From contig NZ_BFCB01000002.1 of the NCBI RefSeq assembly GCF_003569045.1, positions 124,001 through 188,000 of the forward strand: a stretch of 64,000 bases of DNA, given 5' to 3'. Source of the DNA: Aggregatilinea lenta. Lineage in GTDB: Bacteria > Chloroflexota > Anaerolineae > Aggregatilineales > Aggregatilineaceae. Under the pieces are notes generated by a model. That model did no database searches. It was not told where the DNA came from and worked only from the letters and a program-made list of their open reading frames with translations. Numbering within the stretch: position 1 is the stretch's first letter; the number at the start of each line of letters is the position of its first letter. Below are positions 36,456-45,073 of the stretch, in pieces. The translations under genes were made by a program, and so were the position numbers.

Positions 36456-37439
36456 GTGCTGCTTCGAAGTTCTCATACCCCATCGCTTTCCCCCAACCTC
36501 CGGCGCGCGCTGGCCGGGGTCCGCAAGGTCGTCGCCGGTGAACTGGGCCTCGTCGTCATGTTGTTCCTGATCGTGATCCTGTTCTCGACCCAGTCGGAGT
36601 TCTTCCTGGTCGAGCGCAACCTGTTGAACATCACCCGGCAGATTTCGGTCAATCTGATCGTGGCGATTGGCATGACCTTCGTCATCCTAACCGGCGAAAT
36701 CGACCTGTCCGTCGGCTCGGTCGCGGCGCTGTCGGGCATCGCGGCGGGCAAGACGATGGTCGAGACCGGCTCGATCACGCTCGGCATCCTGACCGGGCTG
36801 GCCGTGGGGTTGGGCGTGGGCCTGGTCAACGGCGTGCTGACCGTATATGGCAAGATCCAGTCGTTCATCGTCACACTCGCCATGCTGGGCATCGCGCGCG
36901 GTGCGGCGTTGTACTGGACCGATGGTCGTCCTATTTCCAATCTACCCGAGAAGTTCGATTTCTTCGGCGCGGGCTACGTGGGGCGCATCCCAACCTCGAC
37001 GATCATCGCCGTCGTCATCCTGGTGCTGGGCTACATCATCCTCCAGCGCACGAAGTACGGGACGTACATCCTGGCGACGGGCGCCAACCGCGAAGCGGCG
37101 CGGCTCTCCGCCATCCCCGTTGACCGCTACCGCATCATCGCGTTCCTCGCGTCGGGACTGTGCAGCGCGGTCGGCGGCATCCTGATCGCCTCGCGGCTGC
37201 TTTCCGCACAGCCGGTCGCCGCCGATGGTCTGGAGCTTAACGTCATCGCCGCGGTGATTTTGGGCGGCGCGTCGCTGGCCGGGGGTGTCGGGACCGTCTT
37301 CGGCACGCTCCTGGGCGCGATGATCATCGGCGTCATCGACAACGGCATGAACCTGACGGGCGTGTCGGCGTTTCTGCAGCAGATCGTCAAGGGCACGATC
37401 ATCCTGGTCGCGGTCCTTGCCAAGCGCGACAACGAGTGA
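36456..37439 (+). CDS. rbsC: Ribose-type ABC transporter, permease
   Basis: This 327-residue inner-membrane protein has many hydrophobic helices and the RbsC core LIVAIGMTFVILTGEIDLSV with GSVAALSG. The start is the GTG at 36456, since a full AGGAGG site sits at 36,445-36,450. It partners with the RbsA upstream and the double-domain binding protein downstream. Confidence 0.93.
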   Translation: MLLRSSHTPSLSPNLRRALAGVRKVVAGELGLVVMLFLIVILFSTQSEFFLVERNLLNITRQISVNLIVAIGMTFVILTGEIDLSVGSVAALSGIAAGKTMVETGSITLGILTGLAVGLGVGLVNGVLTVYGKIQSFIVTLAMLGIARGAALYWTDGRPISNLPEKFDFFGAGYVGRIPTSTIIAVVILVLGYIILQRTKYGTYILATGANREAARLSAIPVDRYRIIAFLASGLCSAVGGILIASRLLSAQPVAADGLELNVIAAVILGGASLAGGVGTVFGTLLGAMIIGVIDNGMNLTGVSAFLQQIVKGTIILVAVLAKRDNE

Positions 37440-37657
37440 CACCGTCCGAGCACAGGACGTCATCACAGCATCTCATGGCGCAACACTGAGAAGGGAGTCG
37501 GGTCGTACCCCCGAAAGGAGGAGCTACCGGAAAGAAGACTACCCATGCAGCGCTTCAGCACCCGAACACCCTGCTATCACTGCCGACCGGGGTGCAAAAG
37601 CGAAAAGAAACTACCTGAACAACGCTAATATTTGCAGTCCGCAGGAGAAAGAAAACG

Positions 37658-39433
37658 ATGAAAAAGACACTTCTGGTTCTTGTACTGGTTCTGGCCCTGT
37701 CCGTTCCGAGCGGGCTGGTATTGGCTGCGCCCCAGGCTCAGGCAGACACCCCGACCATCGGCTTCGCAGTCTCGACACTGGCGAACCCATTCTTCGTGAC
37801 GATGAAGGACGCGGGCGAGGCGAAGGCTGCCGAGCTGGGCATGGAAATGATCACGCTCGACGCGCAGGACAACAACGAGCGTCAGGCATCGCAAATCGAA
37901 GACCTGATCAGCCGCGGCGTGGACGTGCTGATCGTCAACCCGGTGGACTCGGACGCTGTGGCGACCTCGATCGAAGCGGCGAACGAAGCGGGCATGCCCG
38001 TCATCACCGTCACCCGTCCGTCGAACGGCGGCGAGGTCGTGCAGCACCTGGATATCGACAACGCCTACGCCGGGCAGTTGGTGGCCGAGCAGTTGGTGAA
38101 GGACCTGGGCGGAGAGGGTCGCGTGGCGATCTTGGAAGGCATCCCCGGTGCCCCTTCCGCCCAGCAACGCCAGGAAGGCTTCCTCGCGGTTCTGGAAGAA
38201 TACCCAGACATCGAGGTTGTGTCGAGCCTGACCGCCAACTACTCCCGTGAGGAAGGCGCGCGCGTGATGGACGACGTGCTGCAGGCCAACCCCGCGCTCG
38301 ACGCCGTCTACGGCCACAACGACGAGATGGCCCTGGGCGCCGTGCGCTCGATCAAAGCCGCCGACCGCATGAGCGAAATCAAGGTCTACGGCATCGACGC
38401 CGTCGACGACGCCTTACAGGCCATCAAGGATGGCGAGATGATGGCCACCGTCAAGCAGCAGCCCGACGTCGAAATGGAAACCGCCGTCGAGTCTGCCGCC
38501 CAGATCATCGCAGGTGAAGAGGTCGAGCCGCTCGTGATCATCCCCCTCGTCCTCGTGACCGCTGAGACGCTGGCGGCGGAAGAAGCGCCGGTGCAGGTTT
38601 CCGGCACGATCGGCTTCGCAGTCTCGACACTGGCGAACCCATTCTTCGTGACGATGAAGGACGCCGGTGAAGCGAAGGCTGCCGAGCTGGGCATGGAAAT
38701 GATCACGCTCGACGCGCAGGACAACAACGAGCGTCAGGCGTCGCAAATCGAAGACCTGATCAGCCGCGGCGTGGACGTGCTGATCGTCAACCCAGTGGAC
38801 TCGGACGCTGTGGCGACCTCGATCGAAGCGGCGAACGAAGCGGGCATCCCCGTCATCACTGTCACCCGTCCGTCGAACGGCGGCGAGGTCGTGCAGCACC
38901 TGGATATCGACAACGCCTATGCCGGGCAGTTGGTGGCCGAGCAGTTGGTGAAGGACCTGGGCGGAGAGGGTCGCGTGGCGATCTTGGAAGGCATCCCCGG
39001 TGCCCCTTCCGCCCAGCAGCGCCAGGAAGGCTTCCTCGCGGTTCTGGAAGAATACCCAGACATCGAGGTTGTGTCGAGCCTGACCGCCAACTACTCCCGT
39101 GAGGAAGGCGCGCGCGTGATGGACGACGTGCTGCAGGCCAACCCCGCGCTCGACGCCGTCTACGGCCACAACGACGAGATGGCCCTGGGCGCCGTGCGCT
39201 CGATCAAAGCCGCCGACCGCATGAGTGAGATCAAGGTCTACGGCATCGACGCCGTCGACGACGCCTTACAGGCCATCAAGGATGGCGAGATGATGGCCAC
39301 CGTCAAGCAGCAGCCCGACGTCGAAATGGAAACCGCCGTCGAGTCTGCCGCCCAGATCATCCAGAGCGAAGAAGTCGAGCCGCTCGTGATCATCCCCCTC
39401 GTCCTCGTGACCGCTGAGACGCTGAGCGAGTAA
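37658..39433 (+). CDS. rbsB: Ribose-type periplasmic binding protein, tandemly duplicated domain
   Basis: The 591-residue precursor has a signal peptide (MKKTLLVLVLVLALSVPSG, cleavage after LAAPQA or nearby). Two RbsB-type domains follow, residues 33-316 and 317-591. The copies are offset by exactly 852 bp (284 codons). By eye they differ at about a dozen bases, mostly synonymous, with one clear replacement (AGMPVITV versus AGIPVITV), until the ends diverge (AAEEAPVQVSG linker versus LSE). Both keep ANPFFVTMKDAG and VYGHNDEMALGAV ligand-loop regions, so both should bind sugar. Normal RbsB is about 300 residues. Confidence 0.9.
   Translation: MKKTLLVLVLVLALSVPSGLVLAAPQAQADTPTIGFAVSTLANPFFVTMKDAGEAKAAELGMEMITLDAQDNNERQASQIEDLISRGVDVLIVNPVDSDAVATSIEAANEAGMPVITVTRPSNGGEVVQHLDIDNAYAGQLVAEQLVKDLGGEGRVAILEGIPGAPSAQQRQEGFLAVLEEYPDIEVVSSLTANYSREEGARVMDDVLQANPALDAVYGHNDEMALGAVRSIKAADRMSEIKVYGIDAVDDALQAIKDGEMMATVKQQPDVEMETAVESAAQIIAGEEVEPLVIIPLVLVTAETLAAEEAPVQVSGTIGFAVSTLANPFFVTMKDAGEAKAAELGMEMITLDAQDNNERQASQIEDLISRGVDVLIVNPVDSDAVATSIEAANEAGIPVITVTRPSNGGEVVQHLDIDNAYAGQLVAEQLVKDLGGEGRVAILEGIPGAPSAQQRQEGFLAVLEEYPDIEVVSSLTANYSREEGARVMDDVLQANPALDAVYGHNDEMALGAVRSIKAADRMSEIKVYGIDAVDDALQAIKDGEMMATVKQQPDVEMETAVESAAQIIQSEEVEPLVIIPLVLVTAETLSE
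37754..39433 (+). repeat. In-frame direct repeat of 852 bp within rbsB
   Basis: Copy 1 runs from 37,754 to about 38,605 and copy 2 from 38,606 to the stop at 39,433. Differences such as GACGCGGGCGAG versus GACGCCGGTGAA show that they are two real copies, not an assembly echo. Confidence 0.92.
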
Positions 39434-39466
39434 CTCCGCTCACGCTAGAACCCGCACCAAAACAGG

Positions 39467-39505
39467 GACAGCCAGGCAGTGCCCAGGCCTGGCTGTCACC
39501 CTTTA
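39467..39505 (+). terminator. Intrinsic terminator of the ribose-type operon
   Basis: GACAGCCAGGC at 39,467-39,477 pairs perfectly with GCCTGGCTGTC at 39,487-39,497, followed by ACCCTTTATC. The T-run is weak, but the 11-bp stem 34 bases after the rbsB stop fits a terminator. Confidence 0.75.
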
Positions 39506-39652
39506 TCCCGTAGCCCTCAAAGACTCGATAGCATCCGGATCATTGAGCGCGACTTCGATAAGGGTCCGTTGACGGGCGAGGGGCGTACGCAGCTCATGCG
39601 AGGCATTTTCCACGAATTGGCGTTGTGCCTCAAATGAACTCTCCAGCGACAC
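39503..39652 (-). pseudogene. Sensor histidine kinase fragment (HisKA H-box)
   Basis: A 49-codon frame contains FEAQRQFVENASHELRTPLA, the phosphoacceptor H-box of HisKA sensor kinases, then RQRTLIEVALNDPDAIESL and a stop. There is no ATPase domain behind it, and the frame ahead is broken; an adjacent frame reading SGTVRVVREILPVVG may be the lost upstream part. It is a relic of a two-component system. Confidence 0.75.
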
Positions 39653-39735
39653 CTACGACGGGCAGAATCTCGCGAACGACCCGAACTGTCCCGCTTTCGG
39701 AGTCCGCCACACCCGCCGCTAAGGCACGATCTTGC

Positions 39736-40269
39736 CTAAACCAGGAGGGCAAACAAGTCGGTTAGGAGGTCATTGCCCTGCCTACTCCACGGCAGCGCAA
39801 ACACGTGGAAGGGTATACTTCCCATCGCTGCCCTGAACGTCGTCACCAGGCGCGGGCGGACCACCACTACTGCCAGGTCAAACTGCCCCACCCGCAGCAC
39901 CTCCAGCGCATTCACCCAGCCCTGGCCGCGTTCCAGCTCCAGTGGGCCAAGCTCGTCCACGATCAGCACGTCGCACGAGCGGGCCGCGTCCAGGCATGCC
40001 ATGCCCCAGGCAACCGTCTCCACATGAAACCGGTACCTGGGCGTTCGCAGCACAGCAGGCTGGCCATCAACCTCGGCCAGCAACCGGCGTTCCCCCGTCC
40101 GCACGTCGAGCAGGTCGATGCCGACCTTCTCTCCCCGCTCGAAGCGCCCAGGGCAGACGATCCCCGCGCAGTCAAGTCCGTTCGCCTGCGCGCGCTCAAC
40201 GATCTGGCCGCAAGTCGTCGTTTTGCCACTGCCCACGTCGCCGGTCAACACCGCAATTGCGTGCCGCAT
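39736..40269 (-). CDS. THEP1-like P-loop NTPase
   Basis: The 177-residue protein has Walker A LTGDVGSGKTTTCGQI right at the N-terminus and Walker B CDVLIVDELGPLELERGQGW, as in the NTPase_1/THEP1 family that hydrolyses nucleoside triphosphates. The family often accompanies metal or cofactor genes, and a role as a chaperone GTPase is possible. The ATG at 40269 is preferred over an upstream GTG because GAGAGG stands five bases before it. It is the last gene of the metal/oxyanion-type operon. Confidence 0.83.
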   Translation of the reverse strand: MRHAIAVLTGDVGSGKTTTCGQIVERAQANGLDCAGIVCPGRFERGEKVGIDLLDVRTGERRLLAEVDGQPAVLRTPRYRFHVETVAWGMACLDAARSCDVLIVDELGPLELERGQGWVNALEVLRVGQFDLAVVVVRPRLVTTFRAAMGSIPFHVFALPWSRQGNDLLTDLFALLV

Positions 40270-40278
40270 CCTCACCTC

Positions 40279-41124
40279 TCAGCCATTCCCATTGACGGAC
40301 CAGTACACCAGGGCGGCTTGCTCGTCGCGCGGCCAGACGTACCCACCGTCCGAAACCGTCAGCCGCTGGCACAGCAAATCCATCAAGAAGTCGTCGTGCT
40401 CGGTGGAGTTGGCCAGAGAAAAATGTCGTTTTACGTCGCTCAGCGCGCTGTTCAGTGAGGGGCTGAACCGGAGATCGCGCAGATTAGGCGTTTCGATCAA
40501 CACATTGGGATAAATGCCCATTTCCAGCAGGATGTTGTACGCAATCGTGAAGTTGGGGCTGTCGTACGGCTGGCCCCAGATACGCCGGGCCGCCGTCGCC
40601 AGGATGCTGTTAAGGTTCGGCGCCCGCAAGATCAAAAAGCACATCCGGGTTGTGACGGCGACCATCCGGCGGACGAAGGTCACAAAATCGGGCACGCCAT
40701 ACATTGCGTGCGCGCACAACGAAAAATCGTGCGGCGCAACGTCCACCTCTGGCCAGGCGCCCTGGATAACGCTGACATTGGTGATGCCCTGCCCCATCAC
40801 ATTCTCCCGCAGAATCGACAGCATCGCAGGGGACGGATCGAGGGCCGTGACGTGCGCGGTCTGCCCCGCGAACAGCGCCGTCCACGCCCCCGTGCCCGCG
40901 CCGATGTCCAGCACGGTGGCGTCTGGCGTCAACTGCGCGCGGATGAACGTCCGGCTGGAATCCGGATCGCGCCAGCGCCGCTTGACGTGCGTGTCAAATT
41001 CCCGTGCCCGATCCGCCCATAGATCCGCCTGCGGATCACGTCCTTCAGCCAGTTGCCGTCCGCGCGCCCGCGTCTCGACCAGATCGGTCCACAGGGTGCT
41101 CCAATTTGTCAGGGACTCCATCAT
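40279..41124 (-). CDS. Class I SAM-dependent methyltransferase
   Basis: The 281-residue protein has motif I ATVLDIGAGTGAWTALFAG (about 75) and the following acidic ALDPSPAMLSILREN, the Rossmann methyltransferase signature. Later VIQGAWPEVDVAPHDF completes the SAM pocket. The target is unknown. It is placed between the ABC ATPase and the NTPase in one operon, so it may modify a metal-binding ligand or cofactor (inference). Confidence 0.87.
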   Translation of the reverse strand: MMESLTNWSTLWTDLVETRARGRQLAEGRDPQADLWADRAREFDTHVKRRWRDPDSSRTFIRAQLTPDATVLDIGAGTGAWTALFAGQTAHVTALDPSPAMLSILRENVMGQGITNVSVIQGAWPEVDVAPHDFSLCAHAMYGVPDFVTFVRRMVAVTTRMCFLILRAPNLNSILATAARRIWGQPYDSPNFTIAYNILLEMGIYPNVLIETPNLRDLRFSPSLNSALSDVKRHFSLANSTEHDDFLMDLLCQRLTVSDGGYVWPRDEQAALVYWSVNGNG

Positions 41125-41216
41125 GCCTCGCTTATGATGGGCACGGCGGGCGATGCTCGGATCGCAGCCGCGCTCAGGATATCTGCAAATGTCGCAACAC
41201 TTCCGACCGGACGCGC

Positions 41217-42059
41217 TTACCCGGCCCGCTGCCCGTTCTTGCCGACTCCGCTGGCGGCAAGCTGCGCGTCGTGCCGGGCCGTCCGGCGCGGCAGAATCGC
41301 ACGCGTAACGCCGCCCTCGGCGATCACGTCCATCGCCATATCGTAGGCCGTCGCCAGGACGTCCTCGGTCAGCACGGCCTGCGGCGTGCCCCGCGTCAGG
41401 ATCCGTCCCGCCTTCATGACGGCGACCTGATCCGCGTACAGCAGCGCACTGTTGGGGTTGTGCGACGAGATCACAAACGCCACATCCTGCCGGGCCAGCT
41501 CGACGATCGTTTCCAGCACGGTATGCTGGTTGCCGGGGTCCAGGTGCGCGGTCGGCTCGTCCAGCAGCAGCACGCTCGTCTGCTGCGCCAGCCCGCGCGC
41601 GATCAGCGTCAGCTGCCGCTCGCCGCCGCTTAATTCGGTATAGGCGCGATCGCGGAACGCCTCAAGCCCGACGCGCACAATCGCGGCGTCCACGATCTCG
41701 GCATCGGTGCGGCCCGGCGTGCCCAGGAAGCCCAGGTACGGCGTGCGACCCATCATCACGACATCGCGCACGGTGTAGGCGAACATTGGCGCATGGATCT
41801 GCGGGACCAGCCCCACACGCTGCGCCCGGACGCTGGCCGCCAGCCGGTGCAGGTTTTCGTCACGGTAAAACACCTCGCCCTGCTGCATGGCGCGCACGCC
41901 GCTGAGCAACTCGAGCAGCGTCGTTTTGCCGCAGCCGTTGTGCCCCAGCAGGAACGTCACCGACCGAGTCTGGACGGTCAGGCTCACGTCCTGCAGGATC
42001 TGGCGGTCGGAGGTGTAGTGATAGTTGATCGCATCAGCGCGTAACAGATTCACTTCCAT
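41217..42059 (-). CDS. ABC transporter ATPase, FecE/BtuD/MolC type
   Basis: This 280-residue ATPase has Walker A LGHNGCGKTTLLELLSG (about 40), signature LSGGERQLTLIARGLAQ and Walker B SVLLLDEPTAHLD. It belongs to the class II importers for iron-siderophores, cobalamin or molybdate. Its start overlaps the permease stop by 10 bases, showing coupling. Confidence 0.92.
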   Translation of the reverse strand: MEVNLLRADAINYHYTSDRQILQDVSLTVQTRSVTFLLGHNGCGKTTLLELLSGVRAMQQGEVFYRDENLHRLAASVRAQRVGLVPQIHAPMFAYTVRDVVMMGRTPYLGFLGTPGRTDAEIVDAAIVRVGLEAFRDRAYTELSGGERQLTLIARGLAQQTSVLLLDEPTAHLDPGNQHTVLETIVELARQDVAFVISSHNPNSALLYADQVAVMKAGRILTRGTPQAVLTEDVLATAYDMAMDVIAEGGVTRAILPRRTARHDAQLAASGVGKNGQRAG

Positions 42060-43117
42060 CCGGTTTTGTTCACCCGCAGAATGAGCAGCAGCAGCGGCGC
42101 CCCGACGATCCCGGTGAAAACGCCCAACGGCACCTCACCCGGCAGCATCGTGCGCGACAGGGTGTCGATCAGCAGCAGGAAGATCATGCCCATCGCAATC
42201 GTCGCCGGGATCAGGCGCAGGTGGCTCGGCCCGACCAGCGTGCGCGCCGCATGCGGCACGACCAACCCTACCCAACCGATCACGCCCCCCACCGACACCG
42301 CGACCGCAGTCATCATCGTGCTGAACAGGATGATGATCACCTTGAGCCGCGTGGGATTCAGTCCCAGCGCCAGCGCCTCACTATCCCCCATCGACAGCAC
42401 GTTCAGCCGCCAGCGCACCAGCCACAACGCGGCCATGCCCGTCAGGGAGATCAGCGCCAGCGCGGGGATGTCGCGCCGCGTGACGGACGTCAGGCCGCCC
42501 ATCAGCCAGTACGTGATGGCGGGCAGCGTGTCGAGCGGATCGGCGACGTACTTCAGCAGGGACGTCAGCGAGGCGAAAAACGAACCGATCACGATGCCCA
42601 CCAGCGTCAGCATCAGCAGTGGCGCGGTGTGGTACAGGCGGCTCACGACGTAGGCGGCCAGCACGGCCAGCATCCCGAAGAAAAACGCGGACGCCTGCAC
42701 TTCCAGCGTGGAACCGTTCAGCAGTAGCACCAGCGCCGCGCCGAAGCCCGCGCCGGACGTCACGCCCAGAATGTTGGAATCGACCAGGGGATTCCGAAAA
42801 ATCCCCTGGAAGGCTGCCCCGGTCACAGCGAGATTGCCACCGATGAGCATCGCGGCGGCGATGCGCGGCAGGCGCACGCGTACCACGATGTCGTAGGCAA
42901 GATCGGGCATGTCGCTGGCGTTGTGGCCCACGGTCACCCAATCCGCCAGCGCACGCACCACGTCGCCCGCCGCGATCTCGTACCGCCCCAGTCCGATCGT
43001 GTACACGGCCAGCGGCAGCGGTAAAACCAGCAGCAGCAGATAGAGAACTGCCTGGCGGCGTTCCACACTCACCTGCACGCCAGGCCGCCGACGAGAAGCC
43101 GATCGAATCACGGGCAC
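42050..43117 (-). CDS. ABC transporter permease, FecCD/BtuC family
   Basis: The 355-residue permease has about ten membrane segments and the FecCD features RLPRIAAAMLIGGNLAVTGA, GAAFQGIFRNPLVDSNILGV and SVGGVIGWVGLVVPHAAR. Members form homodimers with two ATPases. Its GTG start lies inside the end of the binding-protein gene. Confidence 0.93.
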   Translation of the reverse strand: MPVIRSASRRRPGVQVSVERRQAVLYLLLLVLPLPLAVYTIGLGRYEIAAGDVVRALADWVTVGHNASDMPDLAYDIVVRVRLPRIAAAMLIGGNLAVTGAAFQGIFRNPLVDSNILGVTSGAGFGAALVLLLNGSTLEVQASAFFFGMLAVLAAYVVSRLYHTAPLLMLTLVGIVIGSFFASLTSLLKYVADPLDTLPAITYWLMGGLTSVTRRDIPALALISLTGMAALWLVRWRLNVLSMGDSEALALGLNPTRLKVIIILFSTMMTAVAVSVGGVIGWVGLVVPHAARTLVGPSHLRLIPATIAMGMIFLLLIDTLSRTMLPGEVPLGVFTGIVGAPLLLLILRVNKTGWK

Positions 43118-44508
43118 ATGTTCTGCAGGTCAGAATCCGTCACGCTATAGCCGTAGAAGCGGCTGTAGAAGTTGGTCACTTCCACCGGGCAGTCGAGATC
43201 AACCTGATCGGGATAGAGCGTTTCGGCCATCCAGATGATACCCAGGATCGAGTCCGGCACGGGCGTATCCCACGGCGCGACGAGCTTCGGCACGCCGTAG
43301 ACCTTGCCGTCCTGCACGGCCTTGATGTTCGCCCATTCCGGCGCGTCGAAGGCTTCCGCGCTCGCGCCACCGTACGGCGGGTAGAAGATCACGTCAGGAT
43401 TCCACACCGCGACCTGTTCCAGGTTCACGTCGTTCCAGTAGCCCACCAGATCGCTCGACACGGACACCGCACCCGCCGCCTCGATCATCATGGTCTGGAC
43501 CATGTCGGCGCTGGCCGCACGCAGCGCGTCAGTGCCAGAGAAGTACACACGCACCCGGTTTTCGATGCCTTCGGTCTGCGCCACGATCTTCGCCAGTGTT
43601 TCATCGTAGTAGGCGTTGAACTGTTCGGCGCGGTAGGCCGCGTCAGGGCCGAGCACCGCGCCCAGCAGGCTCATGGCTTCCTTCAGTTTTTCCGGCGATT
43701 CGCCGTCGAAGCGAATGATCGACAGCCCCAGCTCGCCGGCGGCATCCAGCCAGTCCGTACGCGCGCTCGCCAGCAGCAGATCCGGCTCCAGCGCAGCCAG
43801 CTCTTCGATGTTGGCTTCCTTCTGGCTCAGGGTCGAAACGGCGGTCAAAAGCGCGTCGAAGTTCGGATCGATGGCGCGCATGGCATCCTTCGCGGCATCG
43901 GTATTCGTACCCAGGTAGCCCGCAACCACCAGCCGGTCGCCCACGCCCACGCTGTACACATAGAAGGTCGCCATGCTGTACGGCGACGCAATGCGGCGTA
44001 CCGGCTGCGGGATGGTGACCGTCATGCCCGCCTGATCCACGATCTCGACCGAGTCCGGCAGCAAGCCCTGGTCAATGGCGACCTGCTGGCCATCTGCCGA
44101 GACAGTGAAGGCCGCGAAGTCCAGCGCCGCCACATCGACCGGATCGACCGAGCCACCGCACGAATTGGACGCGATCGCCCACGCGCCAATATCCGGCAGC
44201 GGCACGTATACGTCGCTGATGAACCCGCATTCAAATTCCAGCTGCGGCCCAGCGGCGGGATCGCCGGTGAGGATGACGTTCGCCTCAGCGGCGCGGTCAA
44301 GAATTTCTTCGGACGATTCCACAAACTCAACGTTCACGACGATATCCGCATGGGCCGCGCCAAACGCCGCCGCCCACGCCTCGACGACCGGCTGTACGGC
44401 AGTCGGCGCCAGGACGGTCAGGCCGTCCCCGGACTGGGCCAGTGCCGGGGCGACGCCGCCCACCAGCAGCGCGATCATCGCCAGTAAAAGTGATAGACGC
44501 TTCAACAT
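43108..44508 (-). CDS. Chimeric substrate-binding protein: ModA-like plus BtuF/FepB-like
   Basis: The 466-residue precursor has a signal peptide (LLLAMIALLVGGVAPALAQ). Residues about 25-150 resemble a class II anion-binding domain such as ModA (LTVLAPTAVQPVVEAWAAAF, then VNVEFVESSEEILDRAAEAN and VILTGDPAA). From about 160 it becomes a typical BtuF/FhuD-type class III protein (TVTIPQPVRRIASPYSMATF, EANIEELAALEPDLLLASA). Class III proteins usually have only the second part (about 300 residues). Oxyanion specificity such as molybdate or tungstate is a hypothesis only. Confidence 0.78.
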   Translation of the reverse strand: MLKRLSLLLAMIALLVGGVAPALAQSGDGLTVLAPTAVQPVVEAWAAAFGAAHADIVVNVEFVESSEEILDRAAEANVILTGDPAAGPQLEFECGFISDVYVPLPDIGAWAIASNSCGGSVDPVDVAALDFAAFTVSADGQQVAIDQGLLPDSVEIVDQAGMTVTIPQPVRRIASPYSMATFYVYSVGVGDRLVVAGYLGTNTDAAKDAMRAIDPNFDALLTAVSTLSQKEANIEELAALEPDLLLASARTDWLDAAGELGLSIIRFDGESPEKLKEAMSLLGAVLGPDAAYRAEQFNAYYDETLAKIVAQTEGIENRVRVYFSGTDALRAASADMVQTMMIEAAGAVSVSSDLVGYWNDVNLEQVAVWNPDVIFYPPYGGASAEAFDAPEWANIKAVQDGKVYGVPKLVAPWDTPVPDSILGIIWMAETLYPDQVDLDCPVEVTNFYSRFYGYSVTDSDLQNMCP

Positions 44509-44595
44509 GGAAACCCTTCCTCAAAGTGCACAGCAAGTAACACGCGCAGATGCGCCCCTGCCCGGACGCCCACTCCGGACCCAGCGCAGAAACAA

Positions 44596-44628
44596 AAAAA
44601 TGCCGCCAGCGGAGAACTGGCGGCATCA
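44596..44628 (-). terminator. Intrinsic terminator in the leader (expression platform)
   Basis: On the minus strand a perfect 10-bp stem ATGCCGCCAG/CTGGCGGCAT with a seven-base loop is followed by seven T. It lies about 90 bases before the binding-protein start and downstream of a promoter, so it must be regulated to let the operon be read. The loop TTCTCC is complementary to GGAGAA at 44,659-44,664 of the leader. Confidence 0.9.
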
Positions 44629-44639
44629 GACACAGAAAA

Positions 44640-44836
44640 CACCTTTGTCGGGCACCGATTCTCCTTTCCAAGTCAGCCCTAAGGCATCGGGAGGCTGCCG
44701 CGTTTCCGCGACAACCCTGCTCCGGCTTCCCCCAGGAAGCGGAGATCCTCGTTTGGAGGCGAGGCGGTGGCAGCCCATGACGGGGTTGTTTTAGGGCGAG
44801 CCACTCGGAGAAATAGAGCTATTCAATTTTGAAGAT
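44640..44836 (-). ncRNA. Candidate riboswitch/structured leader, class unassigned
   Basis: Between promoter and terminator the minus-strand RNA can form ACAACCC (44,783-44,789) with GGGTTGT (44,711-44,717), and GGCTGCC (44,769-44,775) with GGCAGCC (44,693-44,699). The pairings interlock, an H-type pseudoknot if simultaneous. A 10-bp hairpin lies at 44,720-44,744. The B12-box of cobalamin riboswitches is absent. The chimeric anion/cofactor-type binding protein downstream makes a molybdenum-cofactor or related aptamer one possibility; I cannot confirm the class from memory. Confidence 0.6.
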
Positions 44837-44842
44837 ACGTGA

Positions 44843-44871
44843 ATAGTATCACAAGAGGCGAGCGCAATCAA
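44843..44871 (-). promoter_or_regulatory. Sigma-70-type promoter of the chimeric importer operon
   Basis: On the minus strand TTGATT (44,871-44,866) and TACTAT (44,848-44,843) are separated by 17 bases. A start near 44,836 gives a leader of about 330 nt carrying the structured element and terminator. Confidence 0.65.
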
Positions 44872-45073
44872 TGTAAACTCTACGCAAGCATGATAGAGAA
44901 TACTGGATTTGACTACGCGCAACGATGCGCCTACAACGTATTGAAACCATCAGAGCAGTGGTGAGTCCAGTTTGGATATAGGGAATAGGGGGTATACGTA
45001 CAGTGTAGACAGGGTGTTGAAGGATAAAGGGCAGCGCAACCGCCGCCGCCCCTTAAGCGGAGCCGACGAAGCG

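Noticed and set aside
37754-39433. Assembly duplication artefact in rbsB
   Set aside because: Scattered silent differences between the copies and a unique linker make a simple assembly echo unlikely, though reads should confirm.
44640-44836. Cobalamin riboswitch
   Set aside because: Considered because of the BtuF/FecCD-type genes, but the B12-box and the conserved core are not present on either strand.
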